Positions 37,390 through 52,508 of a stretch of DNA of 64,000 nt are shown piece by piece. The DNA comes from Clostridium formicaceticum (lineage in GTDB: Bacteria; Bacillota; Clostridia; Peptostreptococcales; Natronincolaceae). The notes below the pieces were generated by a model that was given only the letters and a program-made list of their open reading frames with translations, ran no database searches and had not been told where the DNA came from. The translations under genes were made by a program, and so were the position numbers. The stretch covers positions 806,001 to 870,000 of the forward strand of contig NZ_CP017603.1 of the NCBI RefSeq assembly GCF_001854185.1. The letters are read 5' to 3'. Numbering within the stretch: the first letter of the stretch is position 1; every line of letters starts with the position of its first letter.

Positions 37390-39744
37390 TTATCGAATCG
37401 GACATACCCCTGTTGCACAATCATCGCTATTAAATTCCAATTCAATCTCTTGTTTCTCATACTTACTAATTAGAGAAGGAATAAAGTCCTTCATAAGCTC
37501 TGCTCTTTTGTTATACTCTTTTTCATCTATTGCCTCATAGGGTAATAACTTATAGAAATGTTCTTCTAATGATAGGAAGGATACAGCTACTATGTCCTCC
37601 CAATCATTCCATACCCAATTTCCCACCTGCTCCCATTCATGTTCCCTAACATGTATGGTTATAGAACAATTGTGATCCACATAATGATCCATAAACATTT
37701 TATAGTTTTTTAATTGTTCTATTGCAGATATATCATATTTGGTTTTGCCCTGAGGTGCTTTTACCGGAAACTCTACTACTTTCGTAGAACAAGTCTCCCA
37801 TTCTTGACCTACTTCTGGGAAAACAGGATAGCCTAGTTCCTCACAAACTTTTACTAAGGGATCATCAGCACTTACACGTATTCTCCTTATATAATAGGGA
37901 GCATGAGAGTAATGAACACCGCTAGAGACAATCGGTAATTGGCTTAAAGTTCCTTCAGGTTTAATTGTTGTTACCAATAAAGGTGCATTTTCTCCAATAG
38001 CCTCGGCATACGACTTCGCCTCCCTATGGGCTGTTTCCCTTAAACATCTCAGTAACTCGATTTCTTTTTCTTTTGTAATACCCGTAGCATTCACCATATC
38101 CTGCCAACCTGTCAAAGAACATCCCAGCAATTTATCTCTCTTTTGTACAGCATCCCACATGGGCAACTCTAGCTCAACACAGGTCATTCTATAACTTGCC
38201 CTCACAGATAACCTTTGAGCCTCCATTAAACCTTCTTGATCCAAAGTACCATCCTCTTTGACAAAAGCATAAACATTCACGGTCGTTAAATTACACAGCC
38301 CTCTAGAATCTAAAAGAATCTCTCCGCAGGGGTTGACCCCCTTTACATTAGGTCTCCTTTTTAAAGCAGCTTCAGCATTTACCCACCCAGGTTCCCCTGA
38401 GTATCTCATTCTCTCCATTAGCCAATGTAGTTCTTCTCTAGTGGGTTTAGATTCGTAATAAATGGAGTTATTACTCATTTGTCTATGGATAATCTCGTTG
38501 TCTACCATCCATTGGCCTTCGATTTGTTTATAAAGGTTAGACTTAGCTTCAATACATTCTCTATCCTGCTGATCAATTAAAACCATTTCAGCAGTACGTC
38601 TTACTCCACCGACTACAACATTTTCTCCAATAATGTTAGCTATATCAAGACAGTCGATGGGCCTTAGTTTCACTTTGTTCGAGTCATTTGCTTTACTCTT
38701 ACTTTTAATAACTTTATTTATTTTATAAAACATATTTTTTAAACTCTCATGACCGCTGGCTGTTCCCCCAAAGGTTTTTAACTTTTCTCCTCTAGGTCTT
38801 ACATGATCATAATTAATAATAATTGTTTTTATGTTCCTATACTCATGGCTATATACTAACTTAAAAAAGAAGTCTAAAGCCTGCGTCCAACCTTCTTTAC
38901 TGTCACCTACAGTGATTTTCACTGTGTTTTTATGTACAAACTCTAAACTAGTATTATCTTCTCTCAAGTTCCTAGGTACAGGGGTGTAATCTTTATGTAT
39001 AATATCATAATCTATTCTAACCTTAGGTAATGCCTTAACATCTTTTTTTAAAACCCTTACTCCTACTCCCGAGCCTACCATCAACAGATAAAATAAATCT
39101 TTAAAAGAGTCAAAGCTATCTATCACCAAAAATGCACAGTTATAATTGGCCATAGGATAACTTCTAGCTACTGGCGTATTTCCTACCCAAAAAGTTCTGC
39201 CCGACAAAAATTGTTTTAAGTTATAAACATTATCGAATAGTTTCTCTGCTTCTTCCCTTGCAGTAGGGACAAGACTACAGTTATACTCTACAGCCCTTCT
39301 GACGGTTTCCCACCAATACTCCCGCCTACCTTCTTCTGGAAGCCATCTAGCATAAGTTCTGTAGTAAACAAAATTCCCCAACTGCTGCATCGGAGAAAGT
39401 TTATGCTTATATGTACTGATAAAACCATCTGTTAACAGTTTGCTTTCTTCCTTTTGTCTAGCCGTTCGACTTCTACTTCTTTGACTTCTATAAATAATGT
39501 ATCTCTTTGCTGCATCTTTCCTGTCGCTGCACATCAGCATATCCTCCACCATATCCTGTATCTCCTCCACATGTAAAGGCAATGTGTGATTTTCCATTTT
39601 AAAAGTAATTTCTTCAGCTATTTTTTTGCTTAAGCCCTCATCTATTCCTTTTGTTGTCTCTATCATTGCTTTCTTTATTGCATTAACAATTTTAGAACCA
39701 TCAAATTCTACCAACCTACCATCCCGTTTCATGACCTTCAACAT
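37390..39744 (-). CDS. nrdJ: Adenosylcobalamin-dependent ribonucleoside-triphosphate reductase (class II)
   Basis: The 784-residue enzyme has an N-terminal ATP-cone (MKRDGRLVEFDGSKIVNAIKKAM). The catalytic barrel follows with NYNCAFLVIDS, VNPCGEILLDSRGLCNLTTVN and TTIKPEGTLSQLP. The C-terminal CATGVC pair is the likely shuttle cysteines. It resembles the monomeric Lactobacillus-type RTPR. No cobalamin riboswitch is seen in the leader; instead the promoter is overlapped by NrdR-like boxes. The start used is an ATG with AGGAGGA 7 bases upstream. Confidence 0.93.
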   Translation of the reverse strand: MLKVMKRDGRLVEFDGSKIVNAIKKAMIETTKGIDEGLSKKIAEEITFKMENHTLPLHVEEIQDMVEDMLMCSDRKDAAKRYIIYRSQRSRSRTARQKEESKLLTDGFISTYKHKLSPMQQLGNFVYYRTYARWLPEEGRREYWWETVRRAVEYNCSLVPTAREEAEKLFDNVYNLKQFLSGRTFWVGNTPVARSYPMANYNCAFLVIDSFDSFKDLFYLLMVGSGVGVRVLKKDVKALPKVRIDYDIIHKDYTPVPRNLREDNTSLEFVHKNTVKITVGDSKEGWTQALDFFFKLVYSHEYRNIKTIIINYDHVRPRGEKLKTFGGTASGHESLKNMFYKINKVIKSKSKANDSNKVKLRPIDCLDIANIIGENVVVGGVRRTAEMVLIDQQDRECIEAKSNLYKQIEGQWMVDNEIIHRQMSNNSIYYESKPTREELHWLMERMRYSGEPGWVNAEAALKRRPNVKGVNPCGEILLDSRGLCNLTTVNVYAFVKEDGTLDQEGLMEAQRLSVRASYRMTCVELELPMWDAVQKRDKLLGCSLTGWQDMVNATGITKEKEIELLRCLRETAHREAKSYAEAIGENAPLLVTTIKPEGTLSQLPIVSSGVHYSHAPYYIRRIRVSADDPLVKVCEELGYPVFPEVGQEWETCSTKVVEFPVKAPQGKTKYDISAIEQLKNYKMFMDHYVDHNCSITIHVREHEWEQVGNWVWNDWEDIVAVSFLSLEEHFYKLLPYEAIDEKEYNKRAELMKDFIPSLISKYEKQEIELEFNSDDCATGVCPIR

Positions 39745-39792
39745 AAGCAACTCCTCCTCACAACTTCTTGAAATCCATCTATTCCGTCTTTA

Positions 39793-39861
39793 GAACAAGA
39801 TTTGGTGCAATTCATATTTTTGACCGCAATATATTGTATCATCTAGCCTTTTAAATGTCAA
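39793..39861 (-). promoter_or_regulatory. nrdJ promoter with tandem NrdR-like boxes
   Basis: TTGACA (39856-39861) is followed after 17 bases by TACAAT (39833-39838). ATACAATATATTGCGG (39824-39839) overlaps the -10 and matches the NrdR box ACACWATATATWGTGT well. A weaker box, GCACCAAATCTTGTTC (39793-39808), lies exactly 31 bases downstream, the usual pair spacing. NrdR repression by dATP is inferred. Confidence 0.7.
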
Positions 39862-39971
39862 AATCCTCAAGAAAGTATAAATAAAGATTTATTGGGTATT
39901 TTGGATATTATAGGTTACTAAATACCCATATTTTTAAATTTTATAGAGAATATCTCAGCGTCTAAACAACA

Positions 39972-40000
39972 CAAAAGAAAAGTAGGCAACAGCCTACTTT
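39972..40000 (-). terminator. Intrinsic terminator overlapping the end of the thioredoxin-like gene
   Basis: AAAGTAGGC / GCCTACTTT is followed by TTCTTTTG. The stem begins inside the last codons of the gene. Confidence 0.8.
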
Positions 40001-40503
40001 CTAAAAATAATAGCTAATATTTCTTCGATCGTATTGGTAATATATTCCCCTTTTTTGTACTTTCTTTTTGCAACAATTACTTCTACTTCGTTACCATTCG
40101 CTACAATATCTCTTACGATTTTAGGTGTTTCTATAAAAACACCTTTTTCTTTATAATTTTCCTCCAAAATCACAAAGGTAGGGAGTTTTGTTTTACCTCC
40201 TACTTTATAGTCCTCCATGTAGGCTTCATTACCTTCCCTAGGCAAAATACCAATTTTAATATTTTCATTGATATCTCTCATTTTTTGCAATGCTGGTACA
40301 TTTATCATACAATCTGGGCACCATATTTCAGCAAAGGCCAACACATATATCGGTTTATCAATTTTTTTTATTTTTTCTATTAGTTGTTCTTCTAGAAAAA
40401 TATTTTCATATATCTCCAATGTCTTTTCTCGATTAACATCTTCATCTTCCTTTAAAAAGGTTTCAAAAGATCCTGCTGACGCAAACAGTTCGCGAAAAAT
40501 CAT
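39994..40503 (-). CDS. Thioredoxin-fold protein
   Basis: The 169-residue protein carries a WCPDC redox motif (AFAEIWCPDCMINVPAL) and a cis-proline region (TKLPTFVIL). It has an extra N-terminal helical segment of about 35 residues and no signal peptide. It precedes nrdJ in the same direction but has its own terminator, so a role as reductant of NrdJ is possible but unproven. A GGGGGAG site lies upstream. Confidence 0.85.
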   Translation of the reverse strand: MIFRELFASAGSFETFLKEDEDVNREKTLEIYENIFLEEQLIEKIKKIDKPIYVLAFAEIWCPDCMINVPALQKMRDINENIKIGILPREGNEAYMEDYKVGGKTKLPTFVILEENYKEKGVFIETPKIVRDIVANGNEVEVIVAKRKYKKGEYITNTIEEILAIIFRK

Positions 40504-40795
40504 TTTTATCTCCCCCTTGTGGTTGGCTGTACTATTTATTTATTATATCATTATTTGTTATGGAATTTAAGTAAATTTGCTACAATTTAATATTTATTCT
40601 TATTAGCATTGATAATTTCAAAAATCTACACTTCTAAATATCTTCCCAGCAAATAACACTCGCATTAAGCAGGTGATGCAAAGGTCATGGTCTTCAACCT
40701 TTATGTTCATATTTTTGATTAACAGCAACATCAATGAAGTTTTTTAACCTCCTTGATTTAATTAAGCCCTTTCAGCGCAACACAAGAATAACGAA
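40504..40795. other. Intergenic region upstream of the thioredoxin gene and downstream of the rRNA operon
   Basis: This is AT-rich DNA with no credible gene or tRNA. The segment around 40660-40720 has moderate GC and small inverted repeats but no family was recognised. Confidence 0.5.
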
Positions 40796-40833
40796 AACCA
40801 AAAAAACTTCTACGTTTTTTGTAGAAGTTTTTT
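40796..40833 (-). terminator. rRNA operon terminator
   Basis: AAAAAACTTCTAC / GTAGAAGTTTTTT is followed by T-rich DNA directly after the 5S gene. Confidence 0.9.
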
Positions 40834-40835
40834 CA

Positions 40836-40951
40836 TATCGCAACGACCTACTCTCCCAGGCAGCTTCCCGCCAAGTACCATCAGCGCTGAAGGGCTTAAC
40901 TACTGTGTTCGGTATGGGAACAGGTGTGACCCCTTCGCTATTGTCACGATA
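40836..40951 (-). rRNA. rrf: 5S ribosomal RNA
   Basis: The minus strand reads ATCGTGACAATAGCGAAGGGG near the start, CCCATACCGAACACAG in the middle and GGGAGAGTAGGTCGTTGCGAT at the end. The two ends pair as helix I. The boundaries are uncertain by a few bases. Confidence 0.93.
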
Positions 40952-40952
40952 T

Positions 40953-41149
40953 TAAGTAGATGACCAAAATCTTTAATTTTGTGTCAGTCACTTAGTTAGA
41001 AATCGATTGATTCCTTTCCTTCTTTTCATCAGAAGGAATCATGAGACTTTCTAACATCCTTTGTTGGTCACTTAGTTAGCTTATGACCTATGTCTTATTT
41101 AATTTGAGGTATTATTCCCTCAAAACTAAACAATGTATGAGTTATTGGT
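40953..41149 (-). other. 23S-5S spacer with rRNA spacer module
   Basis: No tRNA is present. It carries AACTAAGTGACTGACACAAA and TTAAAGATTTTGGTCAT (40953-41000), and a stem built on GAATCATGAGACTTTC-type arms. A related fragment (GGTCATAAGCTAACTAAGTG) lies nearer the 23S end. The module recurs around the 16S gene. Confidence 0.7.
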
Positions 41150-45977
<4,828 letters not shown>

Positions 45978-45984
45978 AAGTATT

Positions 45985-46090
45985 GTAACCAAAATCTTTG
46001 ATTTTGTGTTAGCTACTTTGTTAGAAATTTTATGTTTCGTTTCCTTTGGTTTTTTATCACTAAAGGAAACATAAAATTTATAACTTTCTT
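45985..46090 (-). other. 16S leader with processing stem and hairpin
   Basis: Minus-strand AACAAAGTAGCTAACACAAA and ATCAAAGATTTTGGTTA (45985-46025) is complementary to the 3' flank of 16S. Upstream of it, AAATTTTATGTTTCC and GAAACATAAAATTT form a hairpin of its own. Confidence 0.7.
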
Positions 46091-46202
46091 AATTTCTTAC
46101 CTTCTAAAAATTCATCAGAATCTTTCAGGTTGCTGGCTTAATATCTATACTGTTTAATTTTCAAAGACCTTTTTTCTGCCACCCTCGTTTGGCGACTTAA
46201 CT

Positions 46203-46232
46203 ACTATATCATACTTTGCTATCTTATGTCAA
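46203..46232 (-). promoter_or_regulatory. rRNA operon promoter P2 (proximal)
   Basis: TTGACA is followed after 18 bases by TATAGT, then AGTTAAGTCGCC. Confidence 0.75.
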
Positions 46233-46311
46233 CACTTTTTTAAAAATTTCTTTTTCATCTGTGTCGAACTTTCTTCTTTCCTGTCACCCCTTGCTGGCGG
46301 CGACTTTTACT

Positions 46312-46340
46312 ACTATACCAAACTTCCTTGCCCTTGTCAA
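46312..46340 (-). promoter_or_regulatory. rRNA operon promoter P1 (distal)
   Basis: TTGACA is followed after 17 bases by TATAGT, then AGTAAAAGTCGCC, nearly the same downstream box as P2. The tandem layout is typical of rRNA operons. Confidence 0.8.
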
Positions 46341-46425
46341 TACTTTTTCTAAGTTTTTTTGCAAAGATAGAGAAACCACTAAGCCCTGCATGCGAAGACC
46401 CAGCGATACCCTTTGTCTTCTATGT

Positions 46426-46461
46426 GTAAAAAGAGGACTAGGTTACCCTAATCCTCTTTTA
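46426..46461 (-). terminator. Intrinsic terminator overlapping the lysS stop codon
   Basis: AAAAGAGGATTAGG / CCTAGTCCTCTTTT with a GTAA loop has one G-T pair. The TAG stop is inside the left arm, and the stem is followed by T-rich DNA. Confidence 0.8.
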
Positions 46462-47944
46462 CTATTGGCTTCATTGTTGGAAATAAAATGATGTCTCTAA
46501 TAGATGCTGAGTCAGTAAGAAGCATGATCAGCCTGTCCACACCAATTCCTAGTCCACCGGTAGGCGGTAATCCTACTTCTAATGCATTGATAAAGTCTTC
46601 ATCCATTGGATGAGCTTCCTCATCTCCAGATTCTCTTTGTTTTAATTGTTCTTCAAACCTTTGTTTTTGATCAATAGGATCATTCAACTCTGAAAAAGCA
46701 TTCGCAATTTCCCACGTATTTGCAAAAGCTTCGAATCTATTTGTAATCATTGGATTGTCTGGATTTCTCTTAGCAAGAGGTGAAACCTCTACAGGGTGAT
46801 GCAATACAAAAGTTGGTTGAACTAAATCCTTTTCACAAAACTCTTCAAAAGCTAAATTCACAAGATGTCCTCTCGTCATACTATCTTTGACATCTAAATG
46901 CAATTGATTCTTAGCAATTTTTCTTGCCGCTTCATCGCTTTCAATAGCATAGAAGTCAACATTTGTTTTCTCTTTAACCAAATCATGCATAGAAGCTCTT
47001 TTCCAAGGGGGCTTGAAATCTATTTCTATTCCTTGATAGTTTACTACTGTAGTTCCATTTACCTTTTCTGCACAGTATGCTACTAAGTTCTCTGTTATTT
47101 CCATCATAGATTCGTAGTCCTCATAGGCTGCATAAAGCTCTATATTCGTAAATTCAGGGTTATGCTTTATAGATATCCCCTCATTTCTAAACATTTTCCC
47201 CATCTCATAGACCTTGTCAAATCCCCCTACTATCAGCCTCTTTAGGTAAAGTTCATTTGCTATTCTAAGCTGCATGTCCAAATCCAGCGTGTTATGATGA
47301 GTTAAAAAAGGTCTTGCTGCTGCACCACCAGCAACAGTTGTAAGAATAGGTGTTTCTACCTCTAAGTAACCCCTATCGTCTAGAAAACTTCTTATCGCTT
47401 TGATGATCTTATTTCTCTTCAAGAAAGTTTCCTTAACGTCGGGATTTACTATTAAATCAACATATCTTTGTCTATATCTCAAGTCTGGATCTTTTAAACC
47501 ATGCCACTTGTCCGGTAAAATTTGTAAAGATTTTGATACTAGATAAACTTCAAATGCCTTTACAGATATTTCGCCCTTTTGTGTTTTGAATACATCACCT
47601 TTAATTTCGATAATATCTCCAATATCATATTCAACAAATAAGCTATATGCCTCTTCTCCAATAGCATCTTCTCTTACATAAGCTTGAATACGTCCTTCTT
47701 TATCTTGTATATTTATAAATCCAGCCTTACCATGACCTCTCTTGGCCATAATTCTTCCTGCAATCGTTACCCTCTGCCCCTCTAATTCATTAAACTTTTC
47801 TTTTATCTGTTGACTATGATGTGTCACATCAACTTTCTCAACTTTAAAGGGATCTTTTCCTATGCTTTTTAAGTGATTTAATTTTTCTCTTCTTATTTGC
47901 AAAAGTTCACTTAAACTTTTTTCTTCTTCATGCTTATTTGTCAT
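46448..47944 (-). CDS. lysS: Lysyl-tRNA synthetase, class II
   Basis: The 498-residue enzyme has an N-terminal OB-fold ([21 protein letters not shown]) and a class II core with RYRQRYVDL (motif 1 region), [14 protein letters not shown] (motif 2) and [12 protein letters not shown] (motif 3). The ATG at MTNKHEEE is preferred; a GTG four codons upstream overlaps the GGGAGGG site. It follows greA and lies upstream of the rRNA operon. Confidence 0.97.
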   Translation of the reverse strand: MTNKHEEEKSLSELLQIRREKLNHLKSIGKDPFKVEKVDVTHHSQQIKEKFNELEGQRVTIAGRIMAKRGHGKAGFINIQDKEGRIQAYVREDAIGEEAYSLFVEYDIGDIIEIKGDVFKTQKGEISVKAFEVYLVSKSLQILPDKWHGLKDPDLRYRQRYVDLIVNPDVKETFLKRNKIIKAIRSFLDDRGYLEVETPILTTVAGGAAARPFLTHHNTLDLDMQLRIANELYLKRLIVGGFDKVYEMGKMFRNEGISIKHNPEFTNIELYAAYEDYESMMEITENLVAYCAEKVNGTTVVNYQGIEIDFKPPWKRASMHDLVKEKTNVDFYAIESDEAARKIAKNQLHLDVKDSMTRGHLVNLAFEEFCEKDLVQPTFVLHHPVEVSPLAKRNPDNPMITNRFEAFANTWEIANAFSELNDPIDQKQRFEEQLKQRESGDEEAHPMDEDFINALEVGLPPTGGLGIGVDRLIMLLTDSASIRDIILFPTMKPIVKED

Positions 47945-48001
47945 TTGCGTATCCACCCTCCCAATAGTAAGTAATCTATGTGTATATCATCGCCTTAGTT
48001 T

Positions 48002-48493
48002 TTATCCGTCTATTTCGCCCTTTTCTATCTTCAATACTTCATATTTTGTTACACCATCAGGAATTTGCACCTCTACAATAGCCCCTATTTTCTTACCTAA
48101 AAGTGCTCTACCCACAGGAGATTCGTTAGATATTTTTAATTCATAAGGGTCTGCTTCAGCAGAGCCAACAATAGTATACTCTACAATTTCATCAAACTCT
48201 ATGTCTTTCACCTGTACAGTAGTCCCTATACTCACTTGATCTAAGCTTATATCATCCTCATCAATCACTCTTGCCTTCTTTAACATGCTTTCTAACTTCA
48301 TGATTCTTTCTTCAACTTGGGCTTGTTCATTTTTTGCTTCATCATACTCAGAGTTTTCACTTATATCCCCAAAAGCAATAGCTTGCTTAATTCGCTCAGC
48401 TACCTCTTTCCTTCTAACGGTTTTCAAGTGCTCTATTTCATCTTCTATTTTTTTAAGTCCCTTGAGGGTTAATACAACTTCTTTATCTACCAT
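48002..48493 (-). CDS. greA: Transcription elongation factor GreA
   Basis: The 163-residue protein has the N-terminal coiled coil with the acidic tip ([16 protein letters not shown]), followed by a C-terminal FKBP-like domain ([19 protein letters not shown]). It stimulates transcript cleavage by stalled RNA polymerase. It has a 57-base gap to lysS. Confidence 0.96.
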   Translation of the reverse strand: MVDKEVVLTLKGLKKIEDEIEHLKTVRRKEVAERIKQAIAFGDISENSEYDEAKNEQAQVEERIMKLESMLKKARVIDEDDISLDQVSIGTTVQVKDIEFDEIVEYTIVGSAEADPYELKISNESPVGRALLGKKIGAIVEVQIPDGVTKYEVLKIEKGEIDG

Positions 48494-48585
48494 GGTTCTC
48501 TCTCCTTTTTATGTAAGATATTTATTTATCCTATTCATCATTGAAGTTTTTACTACTCTAAATCCTACAGACTTGCAACTTTATA

Positions 48586-48696
48586 CTTGAATTCTAATAT
48601 CCAGATTTTACGAGTTTCCCCTCAACTAAAAAACGTAGCTAAAACCCGCAAACGCAATACTGAATATATTAAAATTCACAGGCACACATCTATATT
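48586..48696. repeat. Dispersed palindromic repeat family 2, degraded copy C
   Basis: TTGAATTCTAATAT and ATATATTAAAATTCA are the inner arms, and the right end has CACACATCTATAT. The left outer arm is lost. The rest of 48494-48919 holds a small hairpin AGCACTG / CAGTGCT (48811-48831) without a T-run and no gene. Confidence 0.6.
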
Positions 48697-48919
48697 ATAA
48701 AGGAATAGTAAATGTGTATGATATATTTTGATAATATATGTCCTTATTCCTAATTTATTCTTCATTACTGATGGTAAATTTACCCTTAAGACATCATAAT
48801 AGCACTGCCTTTTTACAGTGCTTTCCAATTAATATATTGTAGTTATTATAAGCCAGTAGTTTTTAATTGTCAAGCCAAAAGCAGGGCTAAATTATCGGTT
48901 TTCTCCTTTTATCAGTTTT

Positions 48920-49828
48920 TCAAACATTAGACTGCGTTTGGAGGTACTCTATCCTAGGTTTTAAATTGATGGCTTCAATAACTTCTTCGTAGCTCTTATA
49001 CTCCCCCTCCTGAATAATAGCTGTCATCATTGCCTCCATAACGTTGGTACCAAAAGACCTATCTCCTAACTGTGGCGTAGTGGTAACCAAAAGGTACACT
49101 TCTCTCGCCTTTAATTCTAAAGTATCATCCCTTGTTATAGTATTGGTGATAACTATTTTTCCCTTCATAGATTGGGGCATGTAACGTTTTATATAATGAA
49201 AGTCACCAGCAATGATATCTGCAGTATTATAATATTTATTTAGTTTGTTTTTTATGTTTTTGTTTTGCTTATTGCCAGTTGGATATAACATCTTAAAGGG
49301 TAGTCTGCAAACTATAGGAGCTATGCATTTAGCAATTTTTTGCATGCGATTTAAAGAAAAGATAGGTAGATTTACGCCTAAAGCAAAGAGAATATCCCCT
49401 AGAATTATTTTACCTTCATAAGCATCAATAGCTTCTGCCATACCATAACGGTCTAGAGCACAGGTAATTAAGGTTGTTTTTTCTCTAAAATGTATAATAT
49501 CTTTTTCCTCTAAATATCGAATCACCTTAGGCTCTAAGGTATTCTTCAACCCAGAGCCGTCTACGATTGGTGTGATTCTTGCTGCCCTTTTTAAAGGCAA
49601 AGCTTCTCTAATGGTGTACCTATTTTTTCCTGCCCATAGATATAAATCAATACCTCCCATTCCTAATGCCGCTACTTTACCGTCTAATTCTTCAATTAAC
49701 GTCAAAGCTTTTTTTATACTGCCATCAGTGCCAATTCTCTCTATAACAAATTTTTCTCCCAACAATTCCACTTGTACACAACTATCTCTTTTAGAACTCC
49801 CTATGCTAATACTAACAATTCGTTTCAT
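48920..49828 (-). CDS. Conserved protein usually annotated quinate 5-dehydrogenase
   Basis: The 302-residue protein starts RIVSISIGSSKRD and has VAALGMGGIDLYLWAGKNRY, TPIVDGSGLKNTLEP and GDFHYIKRYMP. I recall near-identical clostridial proteins labelled quinate 5-dehydrogenase. No clear Rossmann GxGxxG or shikimate-dehydrogenase lysine-aspartate pair is visible, so that name may be wrong. The start has AAGGAAGG upstream; it lies between dusB and greA. Confidence 0.6.
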   Translation of the reverse strand: MKRIVSISIGSSKRDSCVQVELLGEKFVIERIGTDGSIKKALTLIEELDGKVAALGMGGIDLYLWAGKNRYTIREALPLKRAARITPIVDGSGLKNTLEPKVIRYLEEKDIIHFREKTTLITCALDRYGMAEAIDAYEGKIILGDILFALGVNLPIFSLNRMQKIAKCIAPIVCRLPFKMLYPTGNKQNKNIKNKLNKYYNTADIIAGDFHYIKRYMPQSMKGKIVITNTITRDDTLELKAREVYLLVTTTPQLGDRSFGTNVMEAMMTAIIQEGEYKSYEEVIEAINLKPRIEYLQTQSNV

Positions 49829-49929
49829 AAATACCTTCCTTCCCAAAACGCTAGTAGCCTACCGCAGTGAATAAACGTATTTCTATTATTAACTTTTAGC
49901 CTAGGGTTATACGATTTTTTTAGATATTC

Positions 49930-50898
49930 TTATGAAGAAAATGTACCTAAGTATTGCAGAAGAATTTTATCCATCTCCTCTATAGATTGGACAACATTAA
50001 TCTGTCGTCGCACTTCAGCAGCATTTTTAAACCCTTTTAAATACCATGCAATGTGTTTGCGCATTTCCCTTATTGCTACATACTCCCCCTTATACTTAAT
50101 CACCAAAACCATATGTCTTCGTATAGTATCCATTACCTGCTTAATTGTTGGCTTTGGCAAGACCCTATTATTTTCTATATAATAACCAATTCTATGAAAC
50201 AGAAATGGGTTTCCCTGAGCACCTCTAGCCACCATAATGCCATCACATTTGCTTTGTTGTAATAGATTCATGGCATCCTCAACGGTAAATACATCCCCAT
50301 TTCCAATTACAGGGATACTTACCGCTTCTTTTACCTGTCGAATAATGTCCCAATCTGCTTTACCCGTATAAAACTGTTCACGGGTTCTGCCATGTACCGC
50401 AACCGCCTTTCCTCCACTATCTTCTATCCGTTTTGCCATTTCTACAGCATTAACGCTTTCATCATCCCAACCTTTTCTTATTTTTACTGTTACGGGTTTT
50501 ACAGCCTCCTTTACAACCGCCTTTATTACTTCCCCCGCTAACTTAGGATTTCTCATTAAAGCACTACCATCACCATTTTTTACAATTTTAGGCGTAGGAC
50601 AACCCATGTTAATATCTAAAATAATATTTTCTCTGTCATTAAGATAGTAAGCAGCTTTTGCCATAACCTCTGGCTCAGAACCAAAGATTTGTAACGCTAC
50701 AGGCTTTTCATTCTCCTCAATCTTCAGCAACTCTTCTGTATTTTTATCCCCATAATAGAGACCTTTTGCACTTACCATCTCCGTATAAACCATGCCACAG
50801 CCCATTTCCCTGCAAATCAATCGAAAGGGCAAATCTGTTACTCCCGCCATAGGAGCAAGAAATACATTGTTTTCTAAAGTTATTTCTCCTATTTTCAT
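49930..50898 (-). CDS. dusB: tRNA-dihydrouridine synthase, DusB type
   Basis: The protein has a TIM barrel binding FMN with [32 protein letters not shown] (containing the catalytic cysteine), [12 protein letters not shown] and IPVIGNGDV. The C-terminal helical domain binds tRNA. The ATG at MKIGEIT has GGTGGGG upstream. It follows coaX. Confidence 0.93.
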   Translation of the reverse strand: MKIGEITLENNVFLAPMAGVTDLPFRLICREMGCGMVYTEMVSAKGLYYGDKNTEELLKIEENEKPVALQIFGSEPEVMAKAAYYLNDRENIILDINMGCPTPKIVKNGDGSALMRNPKLAGEVIKAVVKEAVKPVTVKIRKGWDDESVNAVEMAKRIEDSGGKAVAVHGRTREQFYTGKADWDIIRQVKEAVSIPVIGNGDVFTVEDAMNLLQQSKCDGIMVARGAQGNPFLFHRIGYYIENNRVLPKPTIKQVMDTIRRHMVLVIKYKGEYVAIREMRKHIAWYLKGFKNAAEVRRQINVVQSIEEMDKILLQYLGTFSS

Positions 50899-50996
50899 AA
50901 TCCCCACCACTTTCCTATTTTTCTATAGTACATAACAGTTATAGTTTTTCAAAATAAATCCTTTCATATAAGTAAAATAGAGCCTAAAGATAGGCT

Positions 50997-51788
50997 CTAT
51001 TTTACTTTGGTTATTCTTTCTTCTTGATTTCTTTCATAAATAATCCTTAGTCCCTCTAAGGTTAAAAATTTATCTACGATATGAATATATTTTGTTTCAC
51101 TAGCAATCAAGGTGGAAAGTCCACCAGTGGCTATTACCTTTGTACTATGTCCTTTAAGTTCTTTGTTCATCTTTTTGATGATGTATTCCACCAGACCCAC
51201 GTAGCCATAAATAATACCTGACTGCATACTATTTACAGTATTTTTACAAATTACTTTTCCTGGCTTTATTAACTCTACTCTAGGAAGTTTGGCAGCTCTT
51301 TGAAACAGTGCGTCGCTAGAAATTTTGATTCCAGGAGCAATTGTTCCCCCCAAGTATTCTCCTTTTGCAGATATAGCACAGAAAGTGGTAGCAGTACCAA
51401 AATCTACGACAATCAAAGGACCTCCGTATTTTTCATAGGCGGCCACTGCATTTACAATTCGATCTGCCCCCACTTGTTTGGGATTGTCATATTTTATATC
51501 CATACCAGTTCTTACACCAGGTCCCACCACCAAGGGTTCAATACCGAATATCTTTCTGATGGAATTTTCTAAGGAATACATAATATTAGGAACTACAGAA
51601 GATACAATAACGTCCTTAACCTCTTTCGGACTTCTTCCACTATATTGAAATAATTGATGAATCAAAATACCATATTCATCGGAAGATTTATCTTTATCGG
51701 TGGCAATCCGCCAAGAATCTATTAGTAAGTCATCTTTATATAGTCCTAATACAATATTTGTATTACCTACATCAAAAACTAAGATCAT
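50997..51788 (-). CDS. coaX: Type III pantothenate kinase
   Basis: The 263-residue protein starts [16 protein letters not shown] (phosphate 1 motif) and contains [29 protein letters not shown]. It phosphorylates pantothenate, the first step of coenzyme A synthesis, and does not respond to CoA feedback in the known cases. It is next to a putative ECF transporter S component and birA. Confidence 0.95.
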   Translation of the reverse strand: MILVFDVGNTNIVLGLYKDDLLIDSWRIATDKDKSSDEYGILIHQLFQYSGRSPKEVKDVIVSSVVPNIMYSLENSIRKIFGIEPLVVGPGVRTGMDIKYDNPKQVGADRIVNAVAAYEKYGGPLIVVDFGTATTFCAISAKGEYLGGTIAPGIKISSDALFQRAAKLPRVELIKPGKVICKNTVNSMQSGIIYGYVGLVEYIIKKMNKELKGHSTKVIATGGLSTLIASETKYIHIVDKFLTLEGLRIIYERNQEERITKVK

Positions 51789-51813
51789 TTGTTCACCTTC
51801 TTAAATTTATGGA

Positions 51814-52353
51814 TTAACTTGTCTTAACAAAGTTTTTCATCGCCTTCACTACAGCATATACAATAAAAGACGAAACAACTACTTCTGCCGTTCCATTAAT
51901 AGCCGCTATTCCTAGTACAGCTTCTAATGGTAAGTATCCCCTTAGGTAAATCATCGTCATCACGCCTACTGTATTGGTGGCTGTTCCCACCACCGCTGGT
52001 ACAATAGCATTTTTAGATAGCTTATAAGTATAATAACTCATTATGCCAATCAGCAATCTTGGTAAAATTGCTACAAGTGGATCTGCAAAAAATGGTGTTG
52101 TCGCCCTTAATAAACTGCTCACACCAAAAATGATACCCACAAAAGTTCCTATCATAGGTCCCCCTAAAATAGCTCCAATAATGACTGGTATATGCATTGT
52201 TGTAGCATTGATCCCTAAAAAGGGAATAGGAATATACCCAATAGGTGTCATACTTAGGGCAACAGAAAATCCCCCTAGCATCCCTGCCACTGCCATTTTT
52301 TTTGTAGAAATTCTGTTTTTACTACCCTTTAACTCTTTACTACAAATTGACAT
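51814..52353 (-). CDS. ECF transporter S component, probably for a vitamin
   Basis: The 179-residue membrane protein has about five to six hydrophobic segments (KKMAVAGMLGGFSVALSM, VPIIGAILGGPMIGTFVG-like stretches, VGTATNTVGVMTMIYLRGYL). This matches small substrate-specificity components of ECF transporters. Context with coaX suggests pantothenate (PanT), and birA next to it makes biotin the alternative. The ATG with GGAGGT upstream is used; the longer reading is not supported. Confidence 0.8.
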   Translation of the reverse strand: MSICSKELKGSKNRISTKKMAVAGMLGGFSVALSMTPIGYIPIPFLGINATTMHIPVIIGAILGGPMIGTFVGIIFGVSSLLRATTPFFADPLVAILPRLLIGIMSYYTYKLSKNAIVPAVVGTATNTVGVMTMIYLRGYLPLEAVLGIAAINGTAEVVVSSFIVYAVVKAMKNFVKTS

Positions 52354-52508
52354 AAAAACACCTCCGTTCCAGCTCTTTACGATGCCGGACATTTTAATTT
52401 TTGAAACGCAAATCATTGTACCACAGTCTAACTCCACATAGATATTAGCTGTTTTACTGTACTATTTTATCAATTTCTTTTTTATAATTCAAGTATAAAG
52501 CATTATAT

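Noticed and set aside
39751-39993. A cobalamin riboswitch upstream of nrdJ
   Set aside because: No B12-box (GCCACTG) or the expected length of structured leader is present.
48811-48831. AGCACTG/CAGTGCT hairpin as a terminator
   Set aside because: There is no T-run on the minus strand, and the stem is short.
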